Assembly: GCA_020686985.1 (NCBI GenBank)
Contig: JAJEPU010000026.1
Location: forward strand, 1 to 46,471
Direction of reading: 5' to 3'
Length of the DNA stretch: 46,471 bases
Origin: Brotaphodocola catenula
GTDB taxonomy: Bacteria > Bacillota > Clostridia > Lachnospirales > Lachnospiraceae
Shown in pieces: positions 30,957 through 40,273 of the stretch. A model generated the notes under the pieces. It did no database searches. It worked only from the letters and a program-made list of their open reading frames with translations, and was not told the DNA's origin. How positions within the stretch are numbered: the first letter of the stretch is position 1; each line of letters starts with the position of its first letter. Position numbers and translations under genes: made by a program.

Positions 30957-31889
30957 TTAAGACTTCTGCACAAGATTTCCAAGATAATTGCGGATTTCGC
31001 GGATATAGATTTCACCCATCTGGCTTAAAATGACATTTTTTTTGACGAGATAGCCGATCTCCATCGCACCGCCTGGATTGTCGCTCTCTCCCTCAAGTGG
31101 AATAGCGACGTACTCATCTCCGTTGAGCTCCTCGCAGATGATGCCGGAGCAAAGCGTGTATCCACTCAAGCCGATCATCAGATTCAGCATCGTCGCACGG
31201 TCGCAGGCTTTGATGATTCGTGAGTACTCATTTGTGCTCAGAATCTCCTCAGCAAAATAGAAAGAGCCGTTGTCGCCCTGCTCAAACGAGAGGCAGGGAT
31301 AGTCTGCAAGTTGGGCAAAACGGATCGACGGCAGAGAGGCAAGGGGGTGATTTCGCCACAGGTAAACATAGGGCTGGCAGTCAATCAGCTTATGAAATTC
31401 GAGGTTATTGGAGTGAAAGAGTTTTGTCAACACTGCCCGGTTGAAATCATTCAGATAGAGGATTCCGATCTCACTTCGCATCGTATTTACATCGTCAATG
31501 ACATCGCGTGTCTTCGTTTCACGGATCGCAAACTCATAGTCAGAGGTGTTAAAGTGTTTGACCATCTCCACAAAAGTCTTTACGGCAAAAGAATAGTGCT
31601 GGGTGGAGACACCGAATTTTTTCTTCAGGTTTCCGTTTTTTCCATATTTGCTCTGGAGAATCTCGTACTGGTGATAGATCTGTCGAACATAGCTCAAAAA
31701 CTCTGCTCCGTCATTTGTCAACGTCACTCCGCGTCCGCTCCGATGGAAGATCAGGATGCCGGTTTCGCGCTCGAGTTCCTGAATTGCGCTTGTCAGAGAC
31801 GGCTGTGCGACGTAGAGAAGTTCCGCTGCCTTATTGAAAGATCCAGTTTCGGAGATCGTGATCACATAATGCATCTGTTGAAGTGTCAT
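30957..31889 (-). CDS. LysR-family transcriptional regulator
   Basis: This is a 310-residue LysR regulator. The helix-turn-helix at 1-60 has MTLQQMHYVITISETGSFNKAAELLYVAQPSLTSAIQELE, and HRSGRGVTLTNDG forms the wing. The effector domain runs from about 90 to 300. The ATG at 31889 follows AGGAG by seven bases; the frame stays open 21 codons upstream into the pot terminator, which is not plausible as protein. Its target and inducer are not evident. Neighbours are the polyamine operon upstream and DUF378 downstream, and no divergent gene points to a target. Confidence 0.9.
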   Translation of the reverse strand: MTLQQMHYVITISETGSFNKAAELLYVAQPSLTSAIQELERETGILIFHRSGRGVTLTNDGAEFLSYVRQIYHQYEILQSKYGKNGNLKKKFGVSTQHYSFAVKTFVEMVKHFNTSDYEFAIRETKTRDVIDDVNTMRSEIGILYLNDFNRAVLTKLFHSNNLEFHKLIDCQPYVYLWRNHPLASLPSIRFAQLADYPCLSFEQGDNGSFYFAEEILSTNEYSRIIKACDRATMLNLMIGLSGYTLCSGIICEELNGDEYVAIPLEGESDNPGGAMEIGYLVKKNVILSQMGEIYIREIRNYLGNLVQKS

Positions 31890-31921
31890 AGAAAACTCCT
31901 TTCGTAAAAAATTCTTTTCAT

Positions 31922-31980
31922 AAAAAAACGTCCCGCCCCGGTCATATGCCATGCATGGATATTCAAACCGGAGTGGGACG
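31922..31980 (-). terminator. Terminator of the pot operon
   Basis: A 14-bp stem (31967-31980 with 31929-31942, one mismatch and one G-T pair), read leftward, ends in seven T residues. It separates the second potD from the LysR gene. Confidence 0.9.
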
Positions 31981-32047
31981 AATTGTGTAACGGTCTACTG
32001 TCAGCTAACGTGACGGACAGAAGGACGAGACGATGAAGCAAAAAAAT

Positions 32048-33145
32048 TTATTTGGATTTAACCTCTTTCCATGCCTCGTTGTAGAGGTCATCAACCTCAT
32101 CACCGAGATATTTGAGAACTTCACAGTTTTTCAGAGAATCCACATCCGGGAAGATTGCCTTGTTATTCTGAAGATCTGCATCGAGCAGGTCAAATGCGCC
32201 CTTGTTCGGGGTGGAGTAGGTGATGTACTCAAAGTTCTTTTTTGCAATCTCTGGACGGCAGAGAAAATCGATCCATTTCTCTGCATTTTCCTTGTGCTTT
32301 GCATTCTTCGGGATTACCCAGCAGTCGATGAAGAGATCAGTTCCCTCTTCCGGAATTACATAGATCAGGTTGTCGCCCTCATCAGCTTCGTTCTGAATGT
32401 AAAGCATCTCGCCGGAGTAAATGATACCGACAGCAGCTTCCCCACCGATCATCTTGTCGCGAACCTGGTCGACAACATAAGCCTGAACGAGAGGTTTCTG
32501 TGCGATCAGATCTTCTTTTGCTTTCGTGATCTCATCTGGATTCGTGCTGTTCATCGAGTAACCATTCTTCTTGAGACCGGTCATGAATGCACTGCGGATG
32601 CTGTCCTGCATCAGGATTTCGCCATCAAGGCGCTCATCCCAGAGATCCGACCACTTTGTCGGAGGTTCAACGCCAAGCTCCTCAAGACGTTCCTTGTTGT
32701 AGAGGATGCCGATTGTGCCCCAGGTGTACGGAACGGCATATTTATTTTCCGGATCGAAGGACTGAGCAAGCTCGAGATAGAGCGGGTCGATCTCCTTGAG
32801 ATTCGGAACATTGTCGAAGTTGATCTCTGCGAGAAGATCATGCTCGCGCATTTTCTGAATCATGAAATCAGAAGGGCAGACTGCATCGTAGGCGATACCG
32901 CCAGCTTCGATAACCGGGAACATTTCTTCGTTTGTCTCATACATATCGTAGACAACTTCGATACCGGTTTCTTTTTCAAACTCATCAATGACACTCTCAT
33001 CAATGTATTCGCCCCAGTTGTATACATAGAGCTTGTTGTCTTCGCTACCATCTTTTCCCTGAGAAGAAGATGAAGAGGAACCACAGCCTGCAAGAAGAAG
33101 GCAGGGGATAGTCAGTGCGGATGTAACCAGAAGCAGTTTTTTCAT
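32048..33145 (-). CDS. potD: Spermidine/putrescine-binding lipoprotein PotD (second copy)
   Basis: This substrate-binding lipoprotein (365 residues) belongs to a polyamine ABC importer. A signal peptide with lipobox LLAGC (Cys21) anchors it to the membrane, a Ser-rich linker follows, then the PotD fold (KLYVYNWGEYIDESVIDEFEKETGI, PSDFMIQKM, VPYTWGTIGILYN, IIYSGEMLYI, LFIDCWVIPKNAK). In the first 110 or so mature residues it is roughly four-fifths identical to the first copy upstream. It differs in its linker, lacks a four-residue loop near the YIQNE region, and has Cys where copy 1 has Ser (DSWV/DCWV). AAGGGA precedes the ATG. It ends the operon. Confidence 0.94.
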   Translation of the reverse strand: MKKLLLVTSALTIPCLLLAGCGSSSSSSQGKDGSEDNKLYVYNWGEYIDESVIDEFEKETGIEVVYDMYETNEEMFPVIEAGGIAYDAVCPSDFMIQKMREHDLLAEINFDNVPNLKEIDPLYLELAQSFDPENKYAVPYTWGTIGILYNKERLEELGVEPPTKWSDLWDERLDGEILMQDSIRSAFMTGLKKNGYSMNSTNPDEITKAKEDLIAQKPLVQAYVVDQVRDKMIGGEAAVGIIYSGEMLYIQNEADEGDNLIYVIPEEGTDLFIDCWVIPKNAKHKENAEKWIDFLCRPEIAKKNFEYITYSTPNKGAFDLLDADLQNNKAIFPDVDSLKNCEVLKYLGDEVDDLYNEAWKEVKSK

Positions 33146-33212
33146 GATATTTTTTCCCTTCTTAGTAAATATATGATGTCAGATTTTCAATTTAATGTTG
33201 ATATAAATGATG

Positions 33213-34340
33213 TTAGTTCGACTTAACCTCTTTCCACAGCTCATTGTAAACAGCGTCAACCTCATCACCGAGATACTCGAACACTTCGCTGTCTTTGAGA
33301 GAATCGATATCCGGGAAGAGAGCCTTGTTGTTCTGGATCTCCTCGTCGAGCAGATCGAACGCGCCCTTGTTTGGGGTGGAGTAGGTGATATAGTCAAAGT
33401 TCTGCTTTGCGATTTCCGGACGGCAGAGAAAATCAATCCACTTCTCAGCATTCTCTTTATTCTTTGCGTTCTTCGGGATTACCCAGGAGTCGATCCACAG
33501 GTTCGTTCCCTCCTCCGGGATCACATACTTAAGATCGTAGTCGAGACTGAGATCTTTGACTTCGTTCTGGATGTAGAGCATCTCGCCGGAGTAGATAACG
33601 CTGATGGCAGCCTCTCCGCCGATCATCTTGTCACGAACCTGATCGATGACGTAAGCCTGAACAAGCGGTTTCTGATCAATCAGATTCTGCTTTGCCTGCT
33701 GAAGCTCATCCTCATTATCTGAGTTCATCGAGTAGCCATCTTTCTTTAATGCAACCATGAAAGCGTCGCGCACGCTGTCCTGCATCAGGATCTCGCCGTC
33801 AAGACGCTCATCCCAGAGATCTGACCACTTTGTCGGTACATCCATGCCGAGCTCCTCAAGCTTCTTCGTATTGTAGAGGATGCCGACCGTGCCCCAGGTA
33901 TACGGAACAGAGTACTTGTTTTCCGGATCAAAGGACTTGGACATCTCGAGGTATGTCGGATCGATCTGATCAAGATTCGGAACATTGTCGAAGTTAATCT
34001 CAGCGAGAAGATCATTCTCACGCATCTTCTGGATCATGTAATCGGACGGGCAGACAACATCGTAGTTGACACCGCCTGCCTCGATAACCGGATACATCTC
34101 CTCGTTCGTCTCGAACATATCGTAGATAACCTTGATTCCCGTCTCTTCCTCAAACTGGTCGATCACGTCCTCATCGATGTACTCACCCCAGTTGTATACA
34201 TAAAGTTCATTGGAACCACTTCTGTTTCCGCCATTGTCTGCGGAGGACGAGCCGGCTGCGTTTCCGCCACAGCCGGAAAGAAGCAGGGCCGAGCATGCAG
34301 TCAGGGAGGTAAGGGATACTGCAAGTACTTTTTTCTTCAT
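33213..34340 (-). CDS. potD: Spermidine/putrescine-binding lipoprotein PotD (first copy)
   Basis: This 375-residue lipoprotein has signal peptide lipobox LLLSGC followed by a Gly/Ser/Asn-rich linker and the PotD fold (ELYVYNWGEYIDEDVIDQFEEETGI; VPYTWGTVGILYN; VIYSGEMLYIQNEVKDLSLDYDL). The ATG at 34340 follows GAGGAG by 11 bases; an earlier TTG lies too close to that site. It is 73 bases downstream of potC, followed 67 bases later by a second potD, so two receptors may serve one permease, possibly with different polyamine preference. Confidence 0.94.
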   Translation of the reverse strand: MKKKVLAVSLTSLTACSALLLSGCGGNAAGSSSADNGGNRSGSNELYVYNWGEYIDEDVIDQFEEETGIKVIYDMFETNEEMYPVIEAGGVNYDVVCPSDYMIQKMRENDLLAEINFDNVPNLDQIDPTYLEMSKSFDPENKYSVPYTWGTVGILYNTKKLEELGMDVPTKWSDLWDERLDGEILMQDSVRDAFMVALKKDGYSMNSDNEDELQQAKQNLIDQKPLVQAYVIDQVRDKMIGGEAAISVIYSGEMLYIQNEVKDLSLDYDLKYVIPEEGTNLWIDSWVIPKNAKNKENAEKWIDFLCRPEIAKQNFDYITYSTPNKGAFDLLDEEIQNNKALFPDIDSLKDSEVFEYLGDEVDAVYNELWKEVKSN

Positions 34341-34413
34341 AATATTCAAATCTCCTCAAAAATTCAAGATAGTTCTGTTATTTACTTATTTACTGCTCTG
34401 CCTTCTTGCGTGT

Positions 34414-35208
34414 CTACTGCTCCGCTTTCTTGTGCGGGGCGAAATTGCTGATGATAAGCAGGATGAGCACCGTAGCAAAGATCACTGTGGAGAGTGCGTA
34501 CATCGACGGCTTGATGCCTCGGCGCACTTCGCTGTAAATCAGGGTCGACAGGGTGTTGATGCCGGCTCCTCTTGTAAAGTGGGTGATGATGAAATCATCG
34601 AGGGACATCGTGAATGCGAGCAGAAAGCCGGAGAGCACACCCGGAAGAATGTCCGGGAAAACGACCTTGAAAAACGCGCGGAGCGGGCTTGCGCCGAGGT
34701 CAAGCGCGGCTTCGTAGGTAAATCGGCTTGTCTGTTTGAGTTTTGGCATGACGCTCAGGATCACATATGGAATGTTGAAGGTGATATGGGCGATCAGAAC
34801 CGTCTGAAATCCGAGGGAGATGCCAAATGCAATGAACGCAAGCATCAGGGAGATACCGGTCACGATGTCGGCATTGAGCATCGGGATATTTGTGATTCCC
34901 ATCAGAATCGTGCGCGGAACCGGCTTCATGCTGTTGATCGCGATCGAAGCCGCAGTTCCGATGATGACGGCGATCAGCGCAGATAAGAACGCGATCAGAA
35001 GCGTGTTCTGAAGAGCATCCATGATGTTACGGCTTGCGAACATTTCCGTGTACCAGCGGAGCGTAAATCCACCCCACTGGGTACGGGACTTGGAGCTGTT
35101 GAAGGACAGCACGACCATCGTCGCAATCGGCGCATAGAGGAAGATCATGATGATGACAAGATAAAAATCCTGCCAGATGCGCCGGAGATTCCATTTTGAG
35201 TTTTTCAT
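34414..35208 (-). CDS. potC: Polyamine ABC importer permease PotC
   Basis: This is a 264-residue inner-membrane permease with six helices. It carries the EAA loop that contacts the ATPase (EAALDLGASPLRAFFKVVFPDILPG, about 168-192). The N-terminus IFLYAPIATMVVLSFNSSKS and the FTMSLDDFIITHF segment are PotC-specific landmarks. It starts two bases after the potB stop, so translation is probably coupled. It forms the channel with PotB. Confidence 0.95.
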   Translation of the reverse strand: MKNSKWNLRRIWQDFYLVIIMIFLYAPIATMVVLSFNSSKSRTQWGGFTLRWYTEMFASRNIMDALQNTLLIAFLSALIAVIIGTAASIAINSMKPVPRTILMGITNIPMLNADIVTGISLMLAFIAFGISLGFQTVLIAHITFNIPYVILSVMPKLKQTSRFTYEAALDLGASPLRAFFKVVFPDILPGVLSGFLLAFTMSLDDFIITHFTRGAGINTLSTLIYSEVRRGIKPSMYALSTVIFATVLILLIISNFAPHKKAEQ

Positions 35209-35210
35209 AG

Positions 35211-36023
35211 TTAGAATCCGCTCCCTTCTCCATTTTTGTCATATTTTGCAATCAGCGCCATGCTGATCAGGATAAAGATCATAAGTACGAGGGAGAGACC
35301 GGAACCCATATTCCAGTTGCTTCCCTTTGTGAATTCCTGCTCGATGACATTTCCGATCAGAAGGATCTTACTTCCACCGAGGAGATTGGAGATGACGAAG
35401 GTCGTCAGTGCCGGCACAAATACCATCGTAATTCCACTGATGATGCCTGGAACGCTGAGCGGAAACCATACCCAGAGAAGCGTCTGGAAGAAGTTTGCTC
35501 CAAGGTCGCGGGCAGCATTGATCGTGTTGTCGTCAATCTTGCATAAAACGTTGTAAATCGGAAGCACCATGAACGGCAGGAAGTTGTAAACCATGCCGAG
35601 GACGATAGCTCCCGGAGTGTTAATCAGGTTCTGCTTCGGAAGATGAAGCATGCCGAGGATGCCGTTGATGACACCGGCTTTCTCAAGCAGGGTCTGCCAC
35701 GCGAGTGTGCGGAGCAGGAAATTCATCCACATCGGAAGGATGAAGATGAAGACGATGAAACTACCGCTTCCGACGTTTCGGTTTCTCAGAATCATTGCAA
35801 GCGGGTAGGCGAGCACAAGACAGATGATGGTGCTAACAAAGGACAGTCCGAGGGACAGCCAGAGTGCCTTGATGTGCTCCGGTGTGGAGATAGAGAGGAC
35901 GTTTGCGAGTGTGAACGCTCCGCTCTTGTCGGTCAGTCCGTAGAACACGATCAGGGCAAGCGGGATGATCGTAAAGCCGATCATCCACAGAATGTAAGGT
36001 CCGGATAATAGTTTCTTATTCAT
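35211..36023 (-). CDS. potB: Polyamine ABC importer permease PotB
   Basis: This 270-residue permease has six helices ([23 protein letters not shown] at the N-terminus) and the EAA-type loop [25 protein letters not shown] at about 172-196. I use the ATG at 36023, which overlaps the potA stop by eight bases (coupled translation); a start seven codons earlier is possible. The neighbouring order potA-potB-potC-potD is the classical one. Confidence 0.94.
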   Translation of the reverse strand: MNKKLLSGPYILWMIGFTIIPLALIVFYGLTDKSGAFTLANVLSISTPEHIKALWLSLGLSFVSTIICLVLAYPLAMILRNRNVGSGSFIVFIFILPMWMNFLLRTLAWQTLLEKAGVINGILGMLHLPKQNLINTPGAIVLGMVYNFLPFMVLPIYNVLCKIDDNTINAARDLGANFFQTLLWVWFPLSVPGIISGITMVFVPALTTFVISNLLGGSKILLIGNVIEQEFTKGSNWNMGSGLSLVLMIFILISMALIAKYDKNGEGSGF

Positions 36024-37092
36024 TGACTCCAACCGCCTCCTCATCTTCAGAAGCAGGCTTGTTCATGATCTGGATGTTGAACGGATCAACGCGCAGTCCC
36101 ACTTTTTTGCCGACCGGGCAGAGTGTGGTGGAGTGAACCAGCCACTCAAAACCGTCCGGAGTTGTGATCTCCATCTCATAGTGAACGCCCTTGAAGATCA
36201 GGTGTGTGCAGGTTCCAGTCAGAGTGCCCTGCTCTGGCTCGACAAGCTCGATGTCCTCCGGTCGGATCACGACGTCGACCGGCTTATTGACACCGAAGCC
36301 CCTGTCGACGCAGGCAAACTTTGCACCGAAGATCTCAACAAGCTCATCGTGAAGCATTACACCCGGAACGATGTTGCTCTCACCGATAAAGTCAGCGACG
36401 AATGCATTTTCCGGCTCATTGTAGATCTGCTCCGGAGTACCCATCTGCTGAATATAACCCTGGTTCATGACAACGATCGTGTCGGACATCGTCAGCGCCT
36501 CCTCCTGATCGTGGGTGACGTAGATGAAGGTGATGCCGAGCTCATTTTTCAGACGGATCAGCTCGTACTGCATGTCCTGACGCAGTTTCAAGTCGAGAGC
36601 GCCGAGAGGCTCATCGAGGAGCAGAAGACGAGGCTCATTCACGATCGCGCGCGCGATCGCGATTCGCTGTTGCTGACCACCACTCAAGGAGTCAACGGTG
36701 CGCTTCTCGTAGCCGTCGAGGTTTACGAGCTTGAGCGCATACTTGATTTTGTCGTTGATGTATGCTTTGGACTTGCCCTTGATCTTCAGACCAAAGGCGA
36801 TGTTCTCTGCAATGTTCATGTGGGAGAACAGCGCGTATTTCTGGAATACGGTGTTTAACTGGCGTTTGTTCGGCGGGAGATCATTGATCTCGGTGCCGTC
36901 GAAAATGACTTTGCCGGTGTCTGCTTTCTCAAAACCGCCGATGATTCTGAGGGTTGTGGTTTTTCCGCAACCACTCGGACCAAGAAGCGTGACAAATGTG
37001 TTTTCTTTTACGGAAAGATTTAAGTCATCCAGAACCATTGTCCCGTCAAAGCTCTTGGAAATATTCACTAAATCGATTAAAGACTGACCCAT
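36016..37092 (-). CDS. potA: Polyamine ABC importer ATPase PotA
   Basis: PotA is the 358-residue ATPase of the spermidine/putrescine importer. It has Walker [10 protein letters not shown] (about 38-46), Q-loop [10 protein letters not shown], signature [14 protein letters not shown] (about 135-148), Walker [13 protein letters not shown] and switch [11 protein letters not shown]-terminal TOBE-type regulatory domain runs from about 240 ([19 protein letters not shown]). GGAGG precedes the ATG. It lies 84 bases after the XRE-cupin regulator in the same transcript. Confidence 0.96.
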   Translation of the reverse strand: MGQSLIDLVNISKSFDGTMVLDDLNLSVKENTFVTLLGPSGCGKTTTLRIIGGFEKADTGKVIFDGTEINDLPPNKRQLNTVFQKYALFSHMNIAENIAFGLKIKGKSKAYINDKIKYALKLVNLDGYEKRTVDSLSGGQQQRIAIARAIVNEPRLLLLDEPLGALDLKLRQDMQYELIRLKNELGITFIYVTHDQEEALTMSDTIVVMNQGYIQQMGTPEQIYNEPENAFVADFIGESNIVPGVMLHDELVEIFGAKFACVDRGFGVNKPVDVVIRPEDIELVEPEQGTLTGTCTHLIFKGVHYEMEITTPDGFEWLVHSTTLCPVGKKVGLRVDPFNIQIMNKPASEDEEAVGVNE

Positions 37093-37176
37093 GTACGTCT
37101 CCTCCTCATGTATGTGATCTTCTGTGATCTATCTGTCCTATCTATCTGTCTTATCAGTCGATATGAAAGTTGAAAG

Positions 37177-37710
37177 TTAAAAACTTGGCGGAGAGCTGAC
37201 CCAGATCAGGGTTGCGCCCGTCTTGCTCGTCAAAAAGTGTTGTTTGTCCGCAGTGAAGTAGAAGGACTCACCTTTCTTTGCGCGGTAGGTTTTCTTTCCT
37301 ATGTGGATGGCGATACTGCCTTGCAGAACATATCCGAATTCCTCGCCCTCATGGGGAGTGTCCGGGTATGTGGAACCGTCGGCTTCCAGCGTGAGGAGGA
37401 TGGGTTCCATCACATTTTTCTGTGCATTTGGAATGATCCATTTGATTGTGTTTTTTAAGTCTGCCTCATATTTCTCAAAATAATCCGCTTTTCCGAATAC
37501 GATCTGCTCCTCGGGCGTCTCGTTGAAGAATTCTCCCAGAGAAGTGCCGAGACACTGTAAAATATCGGTCAGGGTCGCAATCGAAGGGGAAGTCAGATTC
37601 CTCTCCAGCTGGGAAATAAAGCCTTTGGACAGTTCCGCACGGTCAGCCAGCTCTTCCTGTGTGAGTCCTTTTAAGACTCTCAGCTCTTTTAGCTTTAAAC
37701 CGATATCCAT
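37177..37710 (-). CDS. XRE-cupin regulator of polyamine uptake (PuuR-like)
   Basis: This 177-residue regulator has an N-terminal helix-turn-helix at about 3-60 (LKELRVLKGLTQEELADRAELSKGFISQLERN). A cupin-2 sensor domain follows at about 105-172 (HEGEEFGYVLQGSIAIHIG, KKGESFYFTADKQHFLTS). This architecture is that of PuuR and of regulators placed first in pot operons, where the cupin is thought to sense polyamines. The ATG at 37710 follows GGAGG by seven bases. It is the first gene after the promoter, so it probably regulates itself together with potABCD through the dyads downstream of the promoter. Confidence 0.92.
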   Translation of the reverse strand: MDIGLKLKELRVLKGLTQEELADRAELSKGFISQLERNLTSPSIATLTDILQCLGTSLGEFFNETPEEQIVFGKADYFEKYEADLKNTIKWIIPNAQKNVMEPILLTLEADGSTYPDTPHEGEEFGYVLQGSIAIHIGKKTYRAKKGESFYFTADKQHFLTSKTGATLIWVSSPPSF

Positions 37711-37803
37711 ACAGATGCCTCCTAAAAATCCGAACATTTCCGGATGCTTTTTGTTGCTTTACATATCGAAGACGCGTCGAAGACACGCCTGATGATTAAC
37801 CAA

Positions 37804-37861
37804 AAAGTTTAGAAATATTAAATCAATGTAAAATTAATCTCAAAGTTTAGTATTAATAAAC
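37804..37861. promoter_or_regulatory. Two operator-like dyads below the pot promoter
   Basis: Site 1: GTTTA (37845-37849), seven bases, TAAAC (37857-37861). Site 2: TTTA (37808-37811), seven bases, TAAA (37819-37822). Both share AAAGTTTAG (37842-37850 and 37804-37812) and are 38 bases apart, within the first 70 transcribed bases. They are likely binding sites of the XRE-cupin protein. Confidence 0.5.
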
Positions 37862-37875
37862 ACAAAACAACATTC

Positions 37876-37903
37876 ATTATACAGAAAAATCTTGGTATGT
37901 CAA
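37876..37903 (-). promoter_or_regulatory. Promoter of the regulator-potABCD operon
   Basis: Read leftward: TTGACA (37898-37903), a 16-base spacer, TATAAT (37876-37881), a full consensus match in both boxes. The leader to the regulator ATG is about 160 bases. Confidence 0.85.
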
Positions 37904-38003
37904 TAGATTCTCAATAGATTTTTTCAGGAGAGTGTGGTAATATAGAAACAGTGTTGTGAAGATAAACGAGAGACCAATCAGGGGATTCAAGGAGGAATGA
38001 AAA

Positions 38004-39065
38004 ATGGCTGTTTCAGGAAAATATATGGCATATGTAGGTTCCTATTCTTACACAGGAAAAGCGAAGGGCATTACCGTTTATGATGTGGATGTGGAGAAGG
38101 GTGTTTTCCATAAGCGCTGTGAGGTGGAAGTGGACAACTCTTCCTATGTAATTGCCTCCAGTGATGGAAAGACGCTTTACTCGATCGCAGATGAGGGTGT
38201 TGTGGCATTCCGGATTCTCGAGAACGGAAGTCTTTCCAGATTGAACAGTGCAAAGATCAATGGCATGAGAGGATGTCACCTCTCGACAGATGCCGATGAC
38301 AAATATATCTTTGTATCGGGCTATCACGATGGAAAGGCGACGGTTCTGCGCCTTGGAAAAGACGGAGCAGTCGGTGAGATTGTGGACGGTGTTTTCCACA
38401 AGGGACTTGGAAGCGTTGCGGAGAGAAACTTCCGCCCGCATGTAAGTTGCTGTCGTCGTACTCCGGACAACAAGTTTGTTCTGGCAGTTGACTCCGGTCT
38501 GGATCAGGTAAAGATCTACAAGTTTGATGAAAAGGACGAGCATCTGGTACAGGTTGACATGATTCCGTGTGACATGGAGTCTGCACCGCGCTGCTTCCGT
38601 TTCAGCTCCGATGGAAAGTTTGCATACCTGCTGTCTGAGCAGAAAAACACGATCGATGTATTCACTTATGAGACGGGGGCTCGTGTGCCGAAGATCGAGA
38701 AGATTCAGACGATCGCGACGACCGGAAAGAAGGCAAGCCAGCAGACGGCTGCGTGTGCGCTTAGATTCTCCCCGGATGAGAAGCATATGTTCTGTGGAAA
38801 TGCCGGAGATGAGACGGTTTCCGTATACAATCGTGATCCGGAGACTGGTCTGCTGACCCAGATCTGCTGTCTGCCGATCAGCGGAGAGTATCCGAAGGAT
38901 ATTGCCGTATTCCCGGATGACAAGCACATCGCCTGCATCAACCATGGAAGTGGCACGATCACGTTCTTCAAGGTGGACTATGAGAAAGGTCTGCTGATTA
39001 TGAGTGCAAATGAGATCAAGTGCAACGAGCCGAACAGCTGTGCAATCGTCAAAGTCAGCGACTAA
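38004..39065 (+). CDS. Lactonase of the 6-phosphogluconolactonase (YbhE/Pgl) beta-propeller family
   Basis: This 353-residue, cytoplasmic seven-bladed propeller belongs to lactonase family PF10282. It opens YMAYVGSYSYTGKAKGITVYDVD and contains the family segments FRPHVSCCRRTPDNKFVLAVDSGLDQVKIYKFD and GEYPKDIAVFPDDKHIACINHGSGTITFFK. In E. coli the homologue hydrolyses 6-phosphogluconolactone, but in Firmicutes the substrate is not settled. AAGGAGG precedes the ATG. A TG-extended -10 (TAATAT, 37938-37943) may serve as promoter. aroC follows 54 bases later, so the two are probably co-transcribed without an obvious metabolic link. Confidence 0.85.
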   Translation: MAVSGKYMAYVGSYSYTGKAKGITVYDVDVEKGVFHKRCEVEVDNSSYVIASSDGKTLYSIADEGVVAFRILENGSLSRLNSAKINGMRGCHLSTDADDKYIFVSGYHDGKATVLRLGKDGAVGEIVDGVFHKGLGSVAERNFRPHVSCCRRTPDNKFVLAVDSGLDQVKIYKFDEKDEHLVQVDMIPCDMESAPRCFRFSSDGKFAYLLSEQKNTIDVFTYETGARVPKIEKIQTIATTGKKASQQTAACALRFSPDEKHMFCGNAGDETVSVYNRDPETGLLTQICCLPISGEYPKDIAVFPDDKHIACINHGSGTITFFKVDYEKGLLIMSANEIKCNEPNSCAIVKVSD

Positions 39066-39119
39066 GCAATTAAGAGAGACGGCGACTTAAAATTTCAGGT
39101 AATTAGGAGTGAAAAGAGA

Positions 39120-40196
39120 ATGGCAGGATCAACATTTGGAACGGTATTCCGTGTTATGACCTGGGGAGAGTCGCATGGAAAGGGCATCGGCGTCACGATT
39201 GACGGATGCCCAGCGGGACTTCCGCTGAGCGAGGAGGATATTCAGCCGTATCTGAATCGAAGAAAACCGGGGCAGAGCCGTTATACGACAGCGAGACAGG
39301 AGAGTGATCTTGTAGAGATCCTGTCCGGCGTCTTCGAGGGAAAGACGACGGGAACTCCGATTGCGATGATGGTGAGAAACACCGATCAGAGGTCCAGAGA
39401 CTACGGAAATATCATGAATGTATACCGTCCGGGACATGCGGACTTCGGTTTTGATTCCAAGTATGGATTCCGCGATTACCGGGGTGGTGGACGTTCGTCC
39501 GGAAGAGAGACGACGGCGCGCGTAGCGGCGGGTGCAGTCGCATGCAAACTGCTTGAGCATTTTGGAATCAAGGTGACAGCGTATGTGAAGAGCATCGGAG
39601 AGTTCGGGATCGATCCGGAGCGTTTTGACATTGCGGAGCGCGATCGAAACCCATTAAATATGCCGGACGCAGTCTGTGCAGTCGAGGCGGGGGAGTATCT
39701 TGCGCGCCTGATCGAACAGCAGGATTCCGCGGGCGGTGTTGTCGAGTGTGTCGCAGATGGAGTTCCGGCGGGAATCGGAGAGCCGGTTTTTGACAAGCTC
39801 GATGCCTGCCTTGCGAAGGCGATCATGTCGATCGGGGCAGTCAAGGGATTTGAGATCGGAGATGGATTTGCAGTCGCAAAGATGCGTGGATCTGAGAACA
39901 ACGATCCGTTCCGGATTGCGGAGGACGGAAGTGTTGAGAAGACATCCAATCATTCTGGTGGAATTTTAGGTGGAATGAGTGATGGAAGCCAGATTGTTCT
40001 GCGTGCGGCTTTCAAGCCGACACCGTCAATTTCGAGACAGCAGAATACCGTGAACCGTTCCGGTGAGAACACCGAGATTGAGATTCACGGAAGACACGAC
40101 CCGGTGATTGTGCCGAGAGCGGTTGTCGTTGTCGAGTGTATGACAGCGCTGACGATTGCGGATCTTCTGCTTCAGAATCGCTGTGCAAAGCTGTGA
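39120..40196 (+). CDS. aroC: Chorismate synthase
   Basis: AroC removes phosphate from EPSP to give chorismate, the last shikimate step, using reduced FMN. The 358-residue protein begins GSTFGTVFRVMTWGESHG and contains GHADFGFDSKYGFRDYRGGGRSSGRETTARVAAGAVA, NHSGGILGGMSDG and RHDPVIVPRAV, all family signatures including the two active-site His regions. Length equals the family norm. AGGAG precedes the ATG. It lies between the lactonase and rpiB genes on one strand. Confidence 0.97.
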   Translation: MAGSTFGTVFRVMTWGESHGKGIGVTIDGCPAGLPLSEEDIQPYLNRRKPGQSRYTTARQESDLVEILSGVFEGKTTGTPIAMMVRNTDQRSRDYGNIMNVYRPGHADFGFDSKYGFRDYRGGGRSSGRETTARVAAGAVACKLLEHFGIKVTAYVKSIGEFGIDPERFDIAERDRNPLNMPDAVCAVEAGEYLARLIEQQDSAGGVVECVADGVPAGIGEPVFDKLDACLAKAIMSIGAVKGFEIGDGFAVAKMRGSENNDPFRIAEDGSVEKTSNHSGGILGGMSDGSQIVLRAAFKPTPSISRQQNTVNRSGENTEIEIHGRHDPVIVPRAVVVVECMTALTIADLLLQNRCAKL

Positions 40197-40273
40197 TACA
40201 TTTCATCTATTAATATTGTTGTATTATTGTGTATTGTTGTTTATTATAATTTTTTTTTGGAGGAGACAGGAAA

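Noticed and set aside
32033-33073. 346-codon rightward open frame across the second potD
   Set aside because: It is a shadow of a clear PotD gene. A similar shadow lies opposite the first potD, as expected from shared codon use.
32048-34340. potD duplication as an assembly artefact
   Set aside because: The two copies differ throughout at both DNA and protein level, with different signal peptides and linkers.
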